The notes: generated by a model not told the origin, from the letters alone. A stretch of 64,000 nt of DNA from Streptomyces caatingaensis (GCF_001187435.1 NZ_LFXA01000004.1:501001-565000), one strand, 5' to 3'. Positions 35,472 to 44,310 are shown, numbered from the stretch's first letter. Numbers and translations: made by a program.

Positions 35472-37510
35472 TCCGCCCTTCCCCCGTCGTGCGGCTGCTC
35501 CGCGTCCGACCCGCACATCTCCCCGCACAACTCCCGTACGAGCGCGTCGAGATCGGTCGGCCGGTCCGGCGTCCACCAGTCGCCGAGCAGCTCGGCGAGC
35601 GACTCCTCGCGCGCCCGGAAGAGCAGCCTGGCCTGCCGGCGCCCCTCCTGCGTGGGGAGGAGCTGCACGCCCTCGCGGGAGACGAGCCCGCGGGACTCCA
35701 ACTGCCGTACGGCGTCGGTCAGGACGTGCAGCGGGATGTCCGCCTTCTCGGCGAGCAGCGGTGGTTCGACGTGTCCCTGCCGGTCGGCGCGCAGGAGCAT
35801 CCAGCTCGCCGCCGGATGCAGGTCGAGCCCGGCCCGTTCGGTGATGTGTTCGTAGACCTGTTTGCGGCCCTCGCGGCTGCCGAGGAGGGACAGCGCGCGG
35901 GCCACCTCGTCGCGCGAGGAGCGCTCGACGGGGTTGCTGGCGACGACCTCGCTGGCCTCGGGGGCGGTGACGCTGGCGCGCAGCGGCTCCTCCCGGAGCC
36001 ACCAGGCGAGGAGGAAGGCGAGGAGCCCGGCGGGGACGGCGTAGAGGAAGACGTCGGTGATGGAGTCGGAGTACGCGGCGAGGACGCCGCCGCGGACGGC
36101 GGGCGGCAGCCGGTCCAGGGCGCGCGGGTCGGCCGTGAGACTGGACGGCGAGACGCCCGGCGGGAGCGTGACCCCGGCCAGCGCGTCCCGCACCCGCGGG
36201 GCGAGCCGGTTGCTGAAGATCGTCCCGAAGACGGAGACGCCGAAGGAGGCGCCGATGGACCGGAAGAAGGTGGCGCCGGAGGTGGCGACGCCGAGGTTCT
36301 CGTAGGAGACGGAGTTCTGCACGACCAGGACCAGCACCTGCATCACCAGCCCCAGCCCCAGGCCGAAGACGAAGAAGCAGACGCTCATCACGCCGGTGCT
36401 CGTGGCCGGCTCCAACTGGTGCAGGAGCAGCAGCCCGACGACCATCACGGCGGTGCCGGAGATGGGGAAGAGGCGGTAGCGGCCGGTGCGGCTGACGATC
36501 TGTCCGGAGGCGGTGGAGGCGATCAGCATCCCGGCGACCATGGGCAGCATGTGGACGCCGGACAGCGTCGGCGTGACGCCCTTGACGACCTGGAGGAAGG
36601 TCGGCAGGTAGGTCATCGAGCCGAACATCGCGAAGCCCACGATGAAGCCGATCACCGAGCAGAGCGTGAAGGTGCGGTTGCGGAACAGCCCCAGCGGCAG
36701 CACCGGTTCGGCCGCGCGCCGCTCGACGAGGACGAACGGCACCAGCAGCAGCACGCCGAGCACCCCGAGCCCGATGATCTGCCAGGACGACCAGGGGTAG
36801 CTGACCCCGCCGAGCGAGGTCATCAGCACCAGGCAGGTCGCCACGAGGGCGATCAGCAGCGTGCCGGGGTAGTCGATGCGGTGCGGGGTGCGGCGGACGG
36901 GGATGTGCAGGACGGCGGCGATGACGGCGAGCGCGACGATGCCGACGGGCACGTTGACGTAGAACACCCAGCGCCAGCTGAGGTGGTCCACGAACAGCCC
37001 GCCGAGCAGCGGCCCGAGGACGCTCGTGCCGCCGAACACGGCGCCGAAGAGACCCTGGTAGCGGCCGCGGTCGCGGGGCGGGACGATGTCGCCGACGATC
37101 GCCATCGACAGCACCATCAGCCCGCCGCCGCCCAGCCCCTGGAGCGCCCGGAAGGCGATCAGCTGGGGCATGTCCCGGGCCACGCCGCAGAGCACGGAGC
37201 CCACGAGGAAGATGCCGATCGCGGTCTGGAAGAGCTTCTTGCGCCCGTACTGGTCGCCGAGCTTGCCCCACAGCGGGGTGGCCGCGGTGGAGGCGAGCAT
37301 GTAGGCGGTGACCACCCAGGACAGGTGCTCCAGGCCGCCGAGGTCGCTGACGATGGTCGGCAGGGCGGTGGAGACGATCGTCTGGTCGAGCGCCGCCAGC
37401 AGCATGCCGAGCAGCAGCGCGCCGATGGCGAGGCGTACGGTCCGGGCGGACCGCTCCCCGCCGGGGGCGGGCTCGGCGGCCACCGCGGCACCCGGGGTCT
37501 GCTGCGCCAT
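35459..37510 (-). CDS. DHA2-type MFS drug exporter with C-terminal winged-helix domain
   Basis: This 683-residue protein is a 14-helix DHA2 transporter (about residues 25-535) with motif A GKLGDQYGRKK and motif C-like VFGGTSVLGPLLGG; DQTIVSTALPTI marks helix 1. After the last helix (AFLLAWWLREEP) a soluble MarR-like domain of about 110 residues follows (ASWMLLRADRQGHVEPPLLA, LTDAVRQLESRGLVSREGVQ), which could bind DNA or ligand. Start ATG has GAGGAGG 8 nt upstream. A 15-bp palindrome 144 bp upstream is a candidate control site. Confidence 0.9.
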   Translation of the reverse strand: MAQQTPGAAVAAEPAPGGERSARTVRLAIGALLLGMLLAALDQTIVSTALPTIVSDLGGLEHLSWVVTAYMLASTAATPLWGKLGDQYGRKKLFQTAIGIFLVGSVLCGVARDMPQLIAFRALQGLGGGGLMVLSMAIVGDIVPPRDRGRYQGLFGAVFGGTSVLGPLLGGLFVDHLSWRWVFYVNVPVGIVALAVIAAVLHIPVRRTPHRIDYPGTLLIALVATCLVLMTSLGGVSYPWSSWQIIGLGVLGVLLLVPFVLVERRAAEPVLPLGLFRNRTFTLCSVIGFIVGFAMFGSMTYLPTFLQVVKGVTPTLSGVHMLPMVAGMLIASTASGQIVSRTGRYRLFPISGTAVMVVGLLLLHQLEPATSTGVMSVCFFVFGLGLGLVMQVLVLVVQNSVSYENLGVATSGATFFRSIGASFGVSVFGTIFSNRLAPRVRDALAGVTLPPGVSPSSLTADPRALDRLPPAVRGGVLAAYSDSITDVFLYAVPAGLLAFLLAWWLREEPLRASVTAPEASEVVASNPVERSSRDEVARALSLLGSREGRKQVYEHITERAGLDLHPAASWMLLRADRQGHVEPPLLAEKADIPLHVLTDAVRQLESRGLVSREGVQLLPTQEGRRQARLLFRAREESLAELLGDWWTPDRPTDLDALVRELCGEMCGSDAEQPHDGGRADHRF

Positions 37511-37653
37511 GGCACCGCCTCCTCGGGATCGGGTCGGTTCCGGCGCGTCGTCCTCCCCATGGTCGTCCGAACGGGCGTCGTCGGCCCGCCGGGCTGGTCC
37601 GTCAAGGGGGTGCCGGGCGCCCGGAACAAGCCCGTGACCTGGGGCGTTGGCGC

Positions 37654-37668
37654 AAAAGCACTGCTTTT
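37654..37668. promoter_or_regulatory. AT-rich 15-bp palindrome upstream of the MFS gene
   Basis: AAAAGCACTGCTTTT is a perfect inverted repeat (7-bp arms, central C) in an otherwise GC-rich sequence, about 145 bp upstream of the exporter start. It is a likely operator for a TetR/MarR-type repressor or part of the promoter. Confidence 0.5.
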
Positions 37669-37690
37669 TTGTATGTTCGGGAAACAAAGT

Positions 37691-37726
37691 GGTTCCGCCC
37701 GCACTCCCTGACCGGCGGGCGGAACC
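37691..37726 (-). terminator. Terminator after the secreted hydrolase gene
   Basis: Twelve-bp arms GGTTCCGCCCGC (37691-37702) and its complement (37715-37726) with a 12-nt loop, 27 bp after the hydrolase stop. On the minus strand the stem is followed by the T-rich ACTTTGTTTCCC. Confidence 0.75.
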
Positions 37727-37752
37727 GCTTGTTCTCCTGCGCGTCCGTTCTC

Positions 37753-38880
37753 CTACGCGCCCTTGAGGAACGAGACCTCCGGGAAGTCCTTCGACGGCCC
37801 GTCGAGCAGCGGGCTCGCCGCCCCGTTCAGGTGCTTGTCGAAGAAGGCCCCGACGTAGGCCCGGGTGAGCGCGTTGCCGCGCTCGCTCCGCACGGTGCCG
37901 AAGGCGCCCTCGTAGGCGTCCGGCGGGACTCCCTCCGGCAGGCCGACGCTGTCGGCGAGCCACTGGTTGTCGGTGAACGTCATGTGGCCGCCCTTGCCGA
38001 CGTCCAGCCACCGCTTCCAGCCGGTGAGGTTCTTCCAGGCGGGGCTCCAGGTGTCCCGCTCACCGCCGAGCTCACCGGCGCGGGCGGCGCCCAGCAGCAT
38101 GACCGGCTTCCTCAGCCCGCCGGCGGGCTGCCGGGTGAACAGGTCGCCGTCCAGGTCGGCCGCGGCGGCCACCCGCGCGTCACGGCCCGCCGCCTCGACC
38201 GCACTCGCGCCGCCGAGCGAGTGCCCGGCCACGCCGATGCGGGACGTGTCGACCTTCAGCCCGGGCACCAGGCCCTCGCCGCCGGTGATCCGGTCGAGCA
38301 GGAAGCGGATGTCCTCGGCCCGGTTGCGGACGAGCGCCCCGTTGTCGACGTCCTCCTTGGCGCACAGCTCGCACTTCTCGACCCGCCCGCCGGGGAACTC
38401 CACGGCCGACTCGTAGGTGTGGTCGAGCGCGGCCACCACGTACCCCCGGCTCGCCAGGTCCTCGGCCAGCGCGGTCAGCGAGGAACGGCCCTGGGTGAAG
38501 CCCGGCGAGAGGACGACGACCGGCCGCGCCCTCCCCTGCGCGGGGGCGGCGTCCACGACGGCGTGCGTGCGCACGGTGCTCAACTTGTCGTTGCCGTACA
38601 GCTCCTGGGAGAGCGCGGCGGAGACGTACGGCGCCTTGGCACCGGCGGACGAACGGGCCGGGTACCGGACGGTGACCATCAGCTCGCGCGGCCCGGCCGA
38701 CGGCTTCCAGGGATCGGTCCGGGCGGAGTCCACCAGGCGCAGCGTCCGCTCGCCGACGGGCAACGCCCCGGTCGGGGCGGGGACTTCGGGCGCCGCGGCC
38801 GCGGCGGCCGCCTGGGGCGCCACCAGGGCGGCGGTCAGCAGGGCGGCGGCGAGGCCGCCCGCGCGTACGGAATTCTTCAT
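37753..38880 (-). CDS. Secreted alpha/beta hydrolase, PAF-acetylhydrolase/lipase-like
   Basis: This 375-residue exported protein has a signal peptide (LAAALLTAALVAPQAAAAA) and an alpha/beta-hydrolase fold: the nucleophile elbow GVAGHSLGGASAV (GxSxG), the oxyanion-side VVLSPGFTQGR, an acidic residue in ADLDGDLF, and the C-terminal His in GGHMTFTD. CELC (probably disulphide-bonded) lies mid-chain. It resembles streptomycete PAF-acetylhydrolase and poly(ester)-hydrolase relatives; the precise ester is unknown. Start ATG 38880; it diverges from the HAD gene. Confidence 0.85.
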   Translation of the reverse strand: MKNSVRAGGLAAALLTAALVAPQAAAAAAAPEVPAPTGALPVGERTLRLVDSARTDPWKPSAGPRELMVTVRYPARSSAGAKAPYVSAALSQELYGNDKLSTVRTHAVVDAAPAQGRARPVVVLSPGFTQGRSSLTALAEDLASRGYVVAALDHTYESAVEFPGGRVEKCELCAKEDVDNGALVRNRAEDIRFLLDRITGGEGLVPGLKVDTSRIGVAGHSLGGASAVEAAGRDARVAAAADLDGDLFTRQPAGGLRKPVMLLGAARAGELGGERDTWSPAWKNLTGWKRWLDVGKGGHMTFTDNQWLADSVGLPEGVPPDAYEGAFGTVRSERGNALTRAYVGAFFDKHLNGAASPLLDGPSKDFPEVSFLKGA

Positions 38881-39097
38881 GATCGCCACGCTAGGGAGCG
38901 CGGGATCCCCGGGCATCGGCCGCCGGGAGGAGCGGCGGCCCGTACCGCACGGGGGCGACCCCCGCCGACCGGAGGGGTCGCCGGCGGCCACGGCGCCCCT
39001 GCCGGGGCGCGGCTCCGCTGCCGGCGGCGCCGAAGGCCCCCTACCACCGCGGGCACCGGCCGGCCCGGCGCGGGGGCGGGCGCGCCCTCCCTCCCCT

Positions 39098-39127
39098 TTG
39101 CCCGACCCGGAGGCGACTTTGTATCGT
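39098..39127 (+). promoter_or_regulatory. Candidate promoter for the HAD phosphatase gene
   Basis: TTGCCC (39098-39103) and TATCGT (39122-39127) are 18 bp apart in a rare AT-rich stretch (TTTGTATCGTATATGAAC) 40 bp before the gene. The rest of the 286-bp divergent region 38881-39166 is GC-rich and featureless to my eye. Confidence 0.4.
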
Positions 39128-39166
39128 ATATGAACAAAACCCGGCCCCTCACCGCAGGAGTGCACC

Positions 39167-39835
39167 ATGCGCAGGTCAGAGACCATGAGCGCGATCAAGG
39201 CCGTCCTTCTCGACATGGACGGCACCATCGTCAACTCCGACGCGGTCGTCGAGCGCTGCTGGCGCCGCTGGGCCGAGGAGCACGGCCTGGACGCCGACGA
39301 GGCGCTCAAGGTGGTCCACGGCCGCCAGGGCTGGGCGACGATGGCGCACCTGCTGCCGGACCGGCCGATGGAGCTCAACCACGAGGACAACCGGCGGATG
39401 CTCGAGGCCGAGACGGCCGACACCGACGGCGTCGTCCCCGTCGGCGGCGCCCCCGCCTTCATGGCCTCCCTCGCGGACGTCCCGCACGCCCTGGTCACCT
39501 CCGCCGACCGGGCCCTGGCCGAGGCCCGCATGGGCACGGCCGCCCTCCCCATGCCCGCCGTCCGCGTCACCGCCGAGTCCGTCAGCGCCAGCAAGCCGGA
39601 CCCGGAGGGCTTCCTCAAGGGCGCCGCGGAGCTGGGCTTCGCCCCCGCCGACTGCGTCGTCTTCGAGGACTCCGAGGCCGGCGTCGCCGCCGGCCGCGCC
39701 GCCGGCATGCGCGTCGTCGGCGTCGGCCCCCGCGCCGCCGCCCTCGGCCCCGACGCCCACGTCATGGACCTCACCCAGGTCCACGTGGAGCGCGCGGCGG
39801 ACGGCACGGTCACCCTCCACTTCACGGAGGCGTGA
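39167..39835 (+). CDS. HAD-superfamily phosphatase (sugar-phosphatase type)
   Basis: This 222-residue HAD hydrolase has motif I LLDMDGTIVNSD, motif II HALVTSADR, motif III Lys in SASKPDPEGFLKG and motif IV CVVFEDSEAGV, with a small helical C1 cap between residues 25 and 95. This matches sugar-phosphate phosphatases of the beta-PGM/YfbT class. Start ATG 39167 has CAGGAG 8 nt upstream; ATG 39185 is the alternative. Stands alone, ending at a strong terminator. Confidence 0.87.
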   Translation: MRRSETMSAIKAVLLDMDGTIVNSDAVVERCWRRWAEEHGLDADEALKVVHGRQGWATMAHLLPDRPMELNHEDNRRMLEAETADTDGVVPVGGAPAFMASLADVPHALVTSADRALAEARMGTAALPMPAVRVTAESVSASKPDPEGFLKGAAELGFAPADCVVFEDSEAGVAAGRAAGMRVVGVGPRAAALGPDAHVMDLTQVHVERAADGTVTLHFTEA

Positions 39836-39892
39836 GGCCCGCCCGGCCACCGGCCGGCGAGCACCTCGACCACCCTTGGAAAGAAGCCACTT

Positions 39893-39928
39893 GGGCGGGC
39901 CGGGGCGACACGTCGCCCCGGCCCGCCC
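39893..39928. terminator. Bidirectional terminator
   Basis: A perfect 17-bp GC-rich inverted repeat (39893-39909 and 39912-39928) with a 2-nt centre, between the convergent HAD and Gdt1-family genes. Confidence 0.85.
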
Positions 39929-39943
39929 GGTCCGTTCCGCCGT

Positions 39944-40525
39944 CTACCCCGTCACCGCCTCGTACAGGCTGAACCCCGCCAGCGCCAGCATCACCAGCGC
40001 CGCCACCTTGGTGATCAGGGCGAGGGGGACGTAGCGGAGGAGGGTGCGGCCGCCGGCGATGCCGAGGGCGGCGACGGCCCAGAGGCCGAGGACGGCGCCG
40101 AGGGCGACGGAGAGGGGGTCGTCGTAGCGGGCGGCGAGGTTGGCGGTCATGATCTGGGTGAGGTCGCCGAACTCGGCGACCAGGATGAGCATGAAGCCCG
40201 CGCCGGAGACCTTCCAGAAGGACTGGCCGGCGGGGGCCTTGATCTCCTCGTCGCCCTCGTCCTTCTTGAGCAGCAGCACGGCCGCGCCCAGCAGGAACGC
40301 CGCGCCCACGATCGCCTGGAGCAGGCGGTGCGGCAGCAGCGTGAGGAGGCTGCCCGCCGCGATGGCCAGGGCGACGTGGACGGCGAACGCGGCCGCGACG
40401 CCGGCGAAGACGTAGGACGCGCGGTAGCGGGTGCCGAGCATCAGGGACGCCAGCGCGGTCTTGTCCGGCAGCTCGGCCAGGAAGATCACGCCGAAGACCA
40501 GGGCGGTCACGGTGAGGCTGATCAA
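39944..40525 (-). CDS. TMEM165/GDT1 (UPF0016) family cation transporter
   Basis: This 193-residue protein has six membrane helices in two inverted repeats, each carrying the family motif E-x-G/P-D-K/L-T: LAELPDKTALASL near residue 18 and VAEFGDLTQIMTA near residue 117. Members export Mn2+ or exchange Ca2+. The central KKDEGDEEIKA loop is cytosolic. Start is TTG 40525 with GGGGAG 6 nt upstream. A yybP-ykoY-type riboswitch lies in the leader, supporting a Mn2+ efflux role. Confidence 0.9.
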   Translation of the reverse strand: MISLTVTALVFGVIFLAELPDKTALASLMLGTRYRASYVFAGVAAAFAVHVALAIAAGSLLTLLPHRLLQAIVGAAFLLGAAVLLLKKDEGDEEIKAPAGQSFWKVSGAGFMLILVAEFGDLTQIMTANLAARYDDPLSVALGAVLGLWAVAALGIAGGRTLLRYVPLALITKVAALVMLALAGFSLYEAVTG

Positions 40526-40609
40526 GGGATTCTCCCCTTCGGTGGGGCCGCCGCACCGAAGAAGCCCGCCGGGTGGGGATCAGGGGTCGCCTCGGCACGG
40601 CAGCGTCGT

Positions 40610-40745
40610 GGACACTGCGGCCGAAGGTCTCGCTGGCCTGCGCCGACACGGCGCGGCTCCGGGCGCCGGCCGGGCACGGGGGCCCAGCAGTATGTCGACG
40701 GTCCGGCGAAGAGCTACTCCCCTTCTGCTCCCCTCAGGGTACGTG
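40610..40745 (-). promoter_or_regulatory. yybP-ykoY manganese riboswitch
   Basis: Read on the minus strand, the leader has the class hallmarks: GGGGAGTAGCTC (complement of 40711-40722) preceded by a second CCTGAGGGGAGC, then GTCGACATACTG, and GCGAGACCTTCGG (complement of 40621-40633). The ends are approximate. Between it and the start, TTCGGTG/CACCGAA (40539-40561) forms a hairpin just before the RBS, a plausible expression platform. The class binds Mn2+ and turns on exporters. Confidence 0.82.
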
Positions 40746-40870
40746 ACGCGCGCCGGTGCCCCGACCCGACGGCGAACCCGTCACACGTCGCACCCTGGCA
40801 TCAGGGACACCGTCCCACACATCACCGAACGGTCTCGAAGGAGGAGATCGGGGGGAGATAAAGAACTTGA

Positions 40871-40880
40871 ACTTGCAAGT
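40871..40880. promoter_or_regulatory. ACTTGCAAGT palindrome upstream of doxX-like gene
   Basis: A perfect 10-bp palindrome in an AT-rich patch, 67 bp before the DoxX start; such sites are typical of MarR/HxlR-type repressors of DoxX genes. The next bases (TATTGTGAGGGATACCT) could hold the -10. Confidence 0.4.
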
Positions 40881-40946
40881 ATTGTGAGGGATACCTAACC
40901 TTTGGACCTCTCGTCGTATCCGTCCCCCGACACGAGGAGCTCCACC

Positions 40947-41420
40947 ATGGCCCCCACGTCCACCCGGACCCCGTCCAAACCGTCGTCCCCCACCGGCGCC
41001 GCCGCACCGCTCACGGCGCGCCTGGACGCGGCCCGCCCGTACGTCCTGTCGCTGTTCCGCGCCGTCGTCGGCCTGCTCTTCGCCTGCCACGGCGCCGCCT
41101 CGCTCTTCGGCGTCCTGGGCGGCGCGGCCGGCACGAAGGGCGGCACGATCGAGGCCGGCACCTGGCCCGGCTGGTACGCGGCCGTGATCCAGCTCGTCTG
41201 CGGCCTGCTGGTCATGGCCGGCGCCGGCACCCGGGGCGCGGCCCTGATCGCCTCCGGCTCGATGGCGTACGCGTACTTCGACGTGCACCAGAAGCTCGCC
41301 CTGTGGCCGATCCAGAACGGCGGCGAGGCGGCGGCGATGTTCGCCTTCGCCTTCCTGCTGCTGGTCTTCACGGGCCCCGGCCCGGTGGCCCTGAGCCGGC
41401 TGTACTCGCGCGGCCGGTGA
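40947..41420 (+). CDS. DoxX family membrane protein
   Basis: This 157-residue protein has four helices of the DoxX fold (VLSLFRAVVGLLFACHGAAS, WYAAVIQLVCGLLVMAGAG, GAALIASGSMAYAYF, AAAMFAFAFLLLVFTGPG) and the family feature ASGSMAYAYFDVHQ. Relatives take part in redox or thiol stress complexes. Start ATG 40947 has GAGGAG 8 nt upstream, which rules out the longer frame from 40902. The N-terminal 30 residues are Ser/Thr/Pro-rich. Confidence 0.85.
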   Translation: MAPTSTRTPSKPSSPTGAAAPLTARLDAARPYVLSLFRAVVGLLFACHGAASLFGVLGGAAGTKGGTIEAGTWPGWYAAVIQLVCGLLVMAGAGTRGAALIASGSMAYAYFDVHQKLALWPIQNGGEAAAMFAFAFLLLVFTGPGPVALSRLYSRGR

Positions 41421-41425
41421 CCTGA

Positions 41426-41449
41426 CGGGCGGGGCCCCGGCCCCGCCCG
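41426..41449 (+). terminator. Terminator after the doxX-like gene
   Basis: Arms CGGGCGGGGCC (41426-41436) and its complement (41439-41449) with a 2-nt centre, 5 bp after the stop. Confidence 0.7.
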
Positions 41450-41551
41450 ACGGTCCGTCACGGACCGCCCGGGGCATGTGACGCGCGTCTCCCCCGCCCG
41501 GTGATGCGCACTACATCACGTGCCCCATTCACCTTCCCCGGAAGCCCCACG

Positions 41552-41564
41552 CGTACTGTGTACG
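41552..41564. promoter_or_regulatory. Short inverted repeat upstream of dedA-like gene
   Basis: CGTAC-TGT-GTACG lies 68 bp before the DedA start, in the likely promoter. Short enough to be chance. Confidence 0.3.
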
Positions 41565-41631
41565 GTTGTGAAGGCCGCTCCTGCCGCTCCCCTGCGACAT
41601 CGCGGCGGGGGACCGTACCAGGAGATCGGAC

Positions 41632-42255
41632 GTGCTGGAGCAGTTGGGGGCGTTGGCCGACACGCCATGGATATACGTCATCGTCGGCCTGTCGGTGCTG
41701 CTCGACGTCTTCCTGCCGGTGCTGCCGAGCGGTGTCCTGGTGATCACCGCCGCCACCGCCGCGGCGGGCTCGGCCGTCAGCGCCCACAGCGCCTCCGCCT
41801 TCCCGCACCTGTGCGCCCTGGTGGCCTGTGCCGCGACCGCCTCGGTCCTCGGTGACCTGGTCGCCTACCGCCTCGCCTGGCGCGGCGGCGACCGCTTCGA
41901 CCGCGCCATCGCCCGCTCCCGCCGTCTCACCACGGCCCAGGAGCGGCTCGGGACCGCGCTGCTGCGCGGCGGCGGCGCGCTCGTCGTCGTCGCCCGTTTC
42001 GCACCGGCCGGCCGCTCGGTGGTCAGCCTGGGCGCCGGGGTCACGCACCGCCGGGTCCGCGAGTTCCTCCCCTGGTCCGCGCTGGCCGGGCTGAGCTGGG
42101 CCGTCTACAGCGTCTGCCTGGGCTACTTCGGCGGCAGATGGCTCGGCGCCACCTGGATCGGCACGGCGGTCTCCGTCCTCGCGCTCTTCCTGGCGGGGGC
42201 GGGCGCCGCGTTCCTCGTCCGCCGCCCGCACCGCCTCGAGGCCGAGGCGGGCTGA
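41632..42255 (+). CDS. DedA-family (VTT domain) membrane protein
   Basis: This 207-residue membrane protein has the DedA/SNARE-associated core: VFLPVLPSGVLVITAATAA near the N-terminus, LGDLVAYRLAWRGGDRF, then RFAPAGRSVVSLGAGVTHRRVREFLPW, whose Arg residues and G-x-x-R pattern are needed for lipid flipping and proton-dependent function in homologues. Probably recycles undecaprenyl phosphate or flips phospholipid. Start GTG 41632 has AGGAGA 7 nt upstream. Confidence 0.88.
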   Translation: MLEQLGALADTPWIYVIVGLSVLLDVFLPVLPSGVLVITAATAAAGSAVSAHSASAFPHLCALVACAATASVLGDLVAYRLAWRGGDRFDRAIARSRRLTTAQERLGTALLRGGGALVVVARFAPAGRSVVSLGAGVTHRRVREFLPWSALAGLSWAVYSVCLGYFGGRWLGATWIGTAVSVLALFLAGAGAAFLVRRPHRLEAEAG

Positions 42256-42273
42256 CGGCGGCGGACCGGGAGA

Positions 42274-42305
42274 ACGCCGGACGGGCCGGGGAGCCCGTCC
42301 GGCGT
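42274..42305. terminator. Terminator between dedA-like and snapalysin genes
   Basis: Perfect 13-bp arms ACGCCGGACGGGC (42274-42286) and complement (42293-42305), 6-nt loop, between convergent stops. Confidence 0.8.
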
Positions 42306-42351
42306 CCGTCATGTCGCACCCGTGCGGCGGACGTGCGGCGGACCGCGCCCG

Positions 42352-43035
42352 TCAGTAGACCTTGACCGTCGGGCCCTGCTTGGTCGCGAACGGGCTCAGC
42401 CCGTTCCGCCACAGCGAGTCCACCCGGCTGCGCTCGTTCGCGTTCGGGTAGCGGTTGGTGCAGGACGGGCCGGGGCCGCCGCCGGACATCAGCTCACTGC
42501 ACGGGCCCGAGTAGTGGTCCGGCAGGCCGAGCACGTGACCGGTCTCGTGGGCGGTGACGCGCACCGAGTCGTACTGCTGGTTCTGGCGGTAGTCGAGGAA
42601 GATGTACCCCCGGCCGTGGCCGTCGGTGCTCGCGTACGAACCGCGCGAGTCGTTGCCCTCGTAGTAGCTGAAGTCCGCGTCCGAGCCCTGCTGGAGACGG
42701 ACGTTACGGACGGAGCTGTTCCATATCTGTGCGCTCTGCGCTATCTGGCTCGCGAAGCTCGGGGCCTGGCTGGCGTCGTACGTCACCGTGACGGTCCTCA
42801 GCCCCGGCGACGCCGCCTGCTTGGCCTTCGCGGACTTCATCACGGCGTCGTAGAACGCCTTGCTGTCGGCCTCCTCCCGGGCCGAGCCCACGTAGGACGA
42901 GACGACGGAGGAGGATCTGGCCGACTGCTGCGGGGCCTGGGCCGCCGACGCCGGAACGGCCGTGGCCGCGGTCGCCAGGCCGATGCCGAGCGCGGCCGTC
43001 GCGGCCAGCAGGGAACGCTTCATGGAGTGATTCAT
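42352..43035 (-). CDS. snpA: Snapalysin (M7 small neutral metalloprotease)
   Basis: This 227-residue preproenzyme has a signal peptide ([21 protein letters not shown]), a propeptide to about residue 80, and a mature domain starting near [19 protein letters not shown]. The zinc site is [11 protein letters not shown], where Asp is the third ligand, diagnostic of the M7 family. Two cysteines (GPCSEL, SCTNRY) form the usual disulphide. Start ATG 43035 has GGAG 8 nt upstream. It is divergent from a LysR gene, the known snpA/snpR (mprA/mprR) arrangement in Streptomyces, where the LysR protein activates the protease. Confidence 0.95.
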   Translation of the reverse strand: MNHSMKRSLLAATAALGIGLATAATAVPASAAQAPQQSARSSSVVSSYVGSAREEADSKAFYDAVMKSAKAKQAASPGLRTVTVTYDASQAPSFASQIAQSAQIWNSSVRNVRLQQGSDADFSYYEGNDSRGSYASTDGHGRGYIFLDYRQNQQYDSVRVTAHETGHVLGLPDHYSGPCSELMSGGGPGPSCTNRYPNANERSRVDSLWRNGLSPFATKQGPTVKVY

Positions 43036-43272
43036 GTGGGGGACTCCATTCGTGCGGCACGCCGCGGGAACCGTGCGGGTGGGACGCGCGGCCCGGCGGC
43101 GCGCCGAAGGGTTTCGGTTTCCGCAGAGTGTGGGCCGGGGCGTCGCCGGCGCGGATGATGCCAATCCGCTATAGCCCCGGCCCCATCACCCCCACCCGCC
43201 ACCGGCCGCGGCCGCACGGCCCGTTCGCGCATCTGCCCGAGATGTGCCTGGTGTGACCCACGGGGCGCGGAT

Positions 43273-44310
43273 ATGCTCGCGACCGTGGAGCTTGAGGTCA
43301 GGCACCTCCGAGCGCTTTGCGCCATCGCCGACACGGGGAGCGTACGGAAGGCCGCGTTACAGCTGGGCATGACCCAGCCGTCCCTCACCACTCAGCTCAG
43401 GCGCATCGAGGCGGCGGTCGGCGGAACGCTGTTCATCCGGGGGCAGACGGGCAGCCGCCCCACGCCGCTGGGGCACTCCGTGCTGTCCCGGGCGAGACCC
43501 ATCGTGGCGGAGATGACCGCCCTGGTCATCGCCGCGCGCGACGCGGCCTGCGGGGTCGGCGGGTTGTGCCTGCGGCTGGGGGGCGTGGGGAGCCGGGTGG
43601 TGCCGGGCTGGCTGCGGCGCGTCCACGAGCGGCGGCCCACCGCCGAGACGACGATCCACATAGAGGTATCCTCCGCCGCCCTGCTCCAACTGCTCGTCTC
43701 CAAACAGCTCGACGCCGCCCTGGTCCACGAGCCGGCCGGCTTCCCGCTGCGGCTGCCGCCGGAGATGGAACGCCGCGTGCTGGCGCCCCGCGAGCCCCGC
43801 TTCGTCGCCCTGGCCGCCGGCCACCCCGCCGCCCGCCACCCGGTGGTGCCGCTCGCCGAGCTCGGCGACGACTCCTGGATCGTCGACCCCGCGGCGGGCC
43901 ACGAATGCGCCGCGCTCCGCCGCGCGTTCAGCACCGCCGGCCTCGATCCGCGGCTGCTGCACGTCCGCGACAGCGCCACCGCCGCCGAGCTCGTCGCCGC
44001 CGGCGTTGCCGTTCGCTCCTGCGAACCCACCGCGGAATCCACGGCCGCCACCGTCGTCCGTCCGCTGCTCGGCGACCCCTTGACCGCGCAGGTGTCCCTC
44101 GTGGCCCGGCCCGGCGCCCTGCCGATCACCGAAATCGACGCGCTGTACGCGGACTTGGCCGATGCCTATACGGAACTCGCCAACGGCAGCGCGGTGTACC
44201 GGGCGTGGCTGGGCGGGGCCGCGGACGACGGGCCCGGACCGCTCACGCCCGCGTCGTATCCGCCGTCCCCCACGGGCGTCCCGTGCGAGCGCCAGGACAT
44301 CTCCGCCTGA
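43273..44310 (+). CDS. LysR-type regulator, activator of snapalysin (SnpR/MprR type)
   Basis: This 345-residue protein has an N-terminal winged helix (VRHLRALCAIADTGSVRKAA, LGMTQPSLTTQLRRIEAAVG, TPLG) and an effector-binding domain with RVLAPREPRFVALAAGHPAA and DSWIVDPAAGHE. Position divergent from snpA and the family wording match the Streptomyces activator. ATG 43273 or GTG 43285 could be the start. LysR boxes should lie in the 237-bp gap; I could not single one out. Confidence 0.88.
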   Translation: MLATVELEVRHLRALCAIADTGSVRKAALQLGMTQPSLTTQLRRIEAAVGGTLFIRGQTGSRPTPLGHSVLSRARPIVAEMTALVIAARDAACGVGGLCLRLGGVGSRVVPGWLRRVHERRPTAETTIHIEVSSAALLQLLVSKQLDAALVHEPAGFPLRLPPEMERRVLAPREPRFVALAAGHPAARHPVVPLAELGDDSWIVDPAAGHECAALRRAFSTAGLDPRLLHVRDSATAAELVAAGVAVRSCEPTAESTAATVVRPLLGDPLTAQVSLVARPGALPITEIDALYADLADAYTELANGSAVYRAWLGGAADDGPGPLTPASYPPSPTGVPCERQDISA

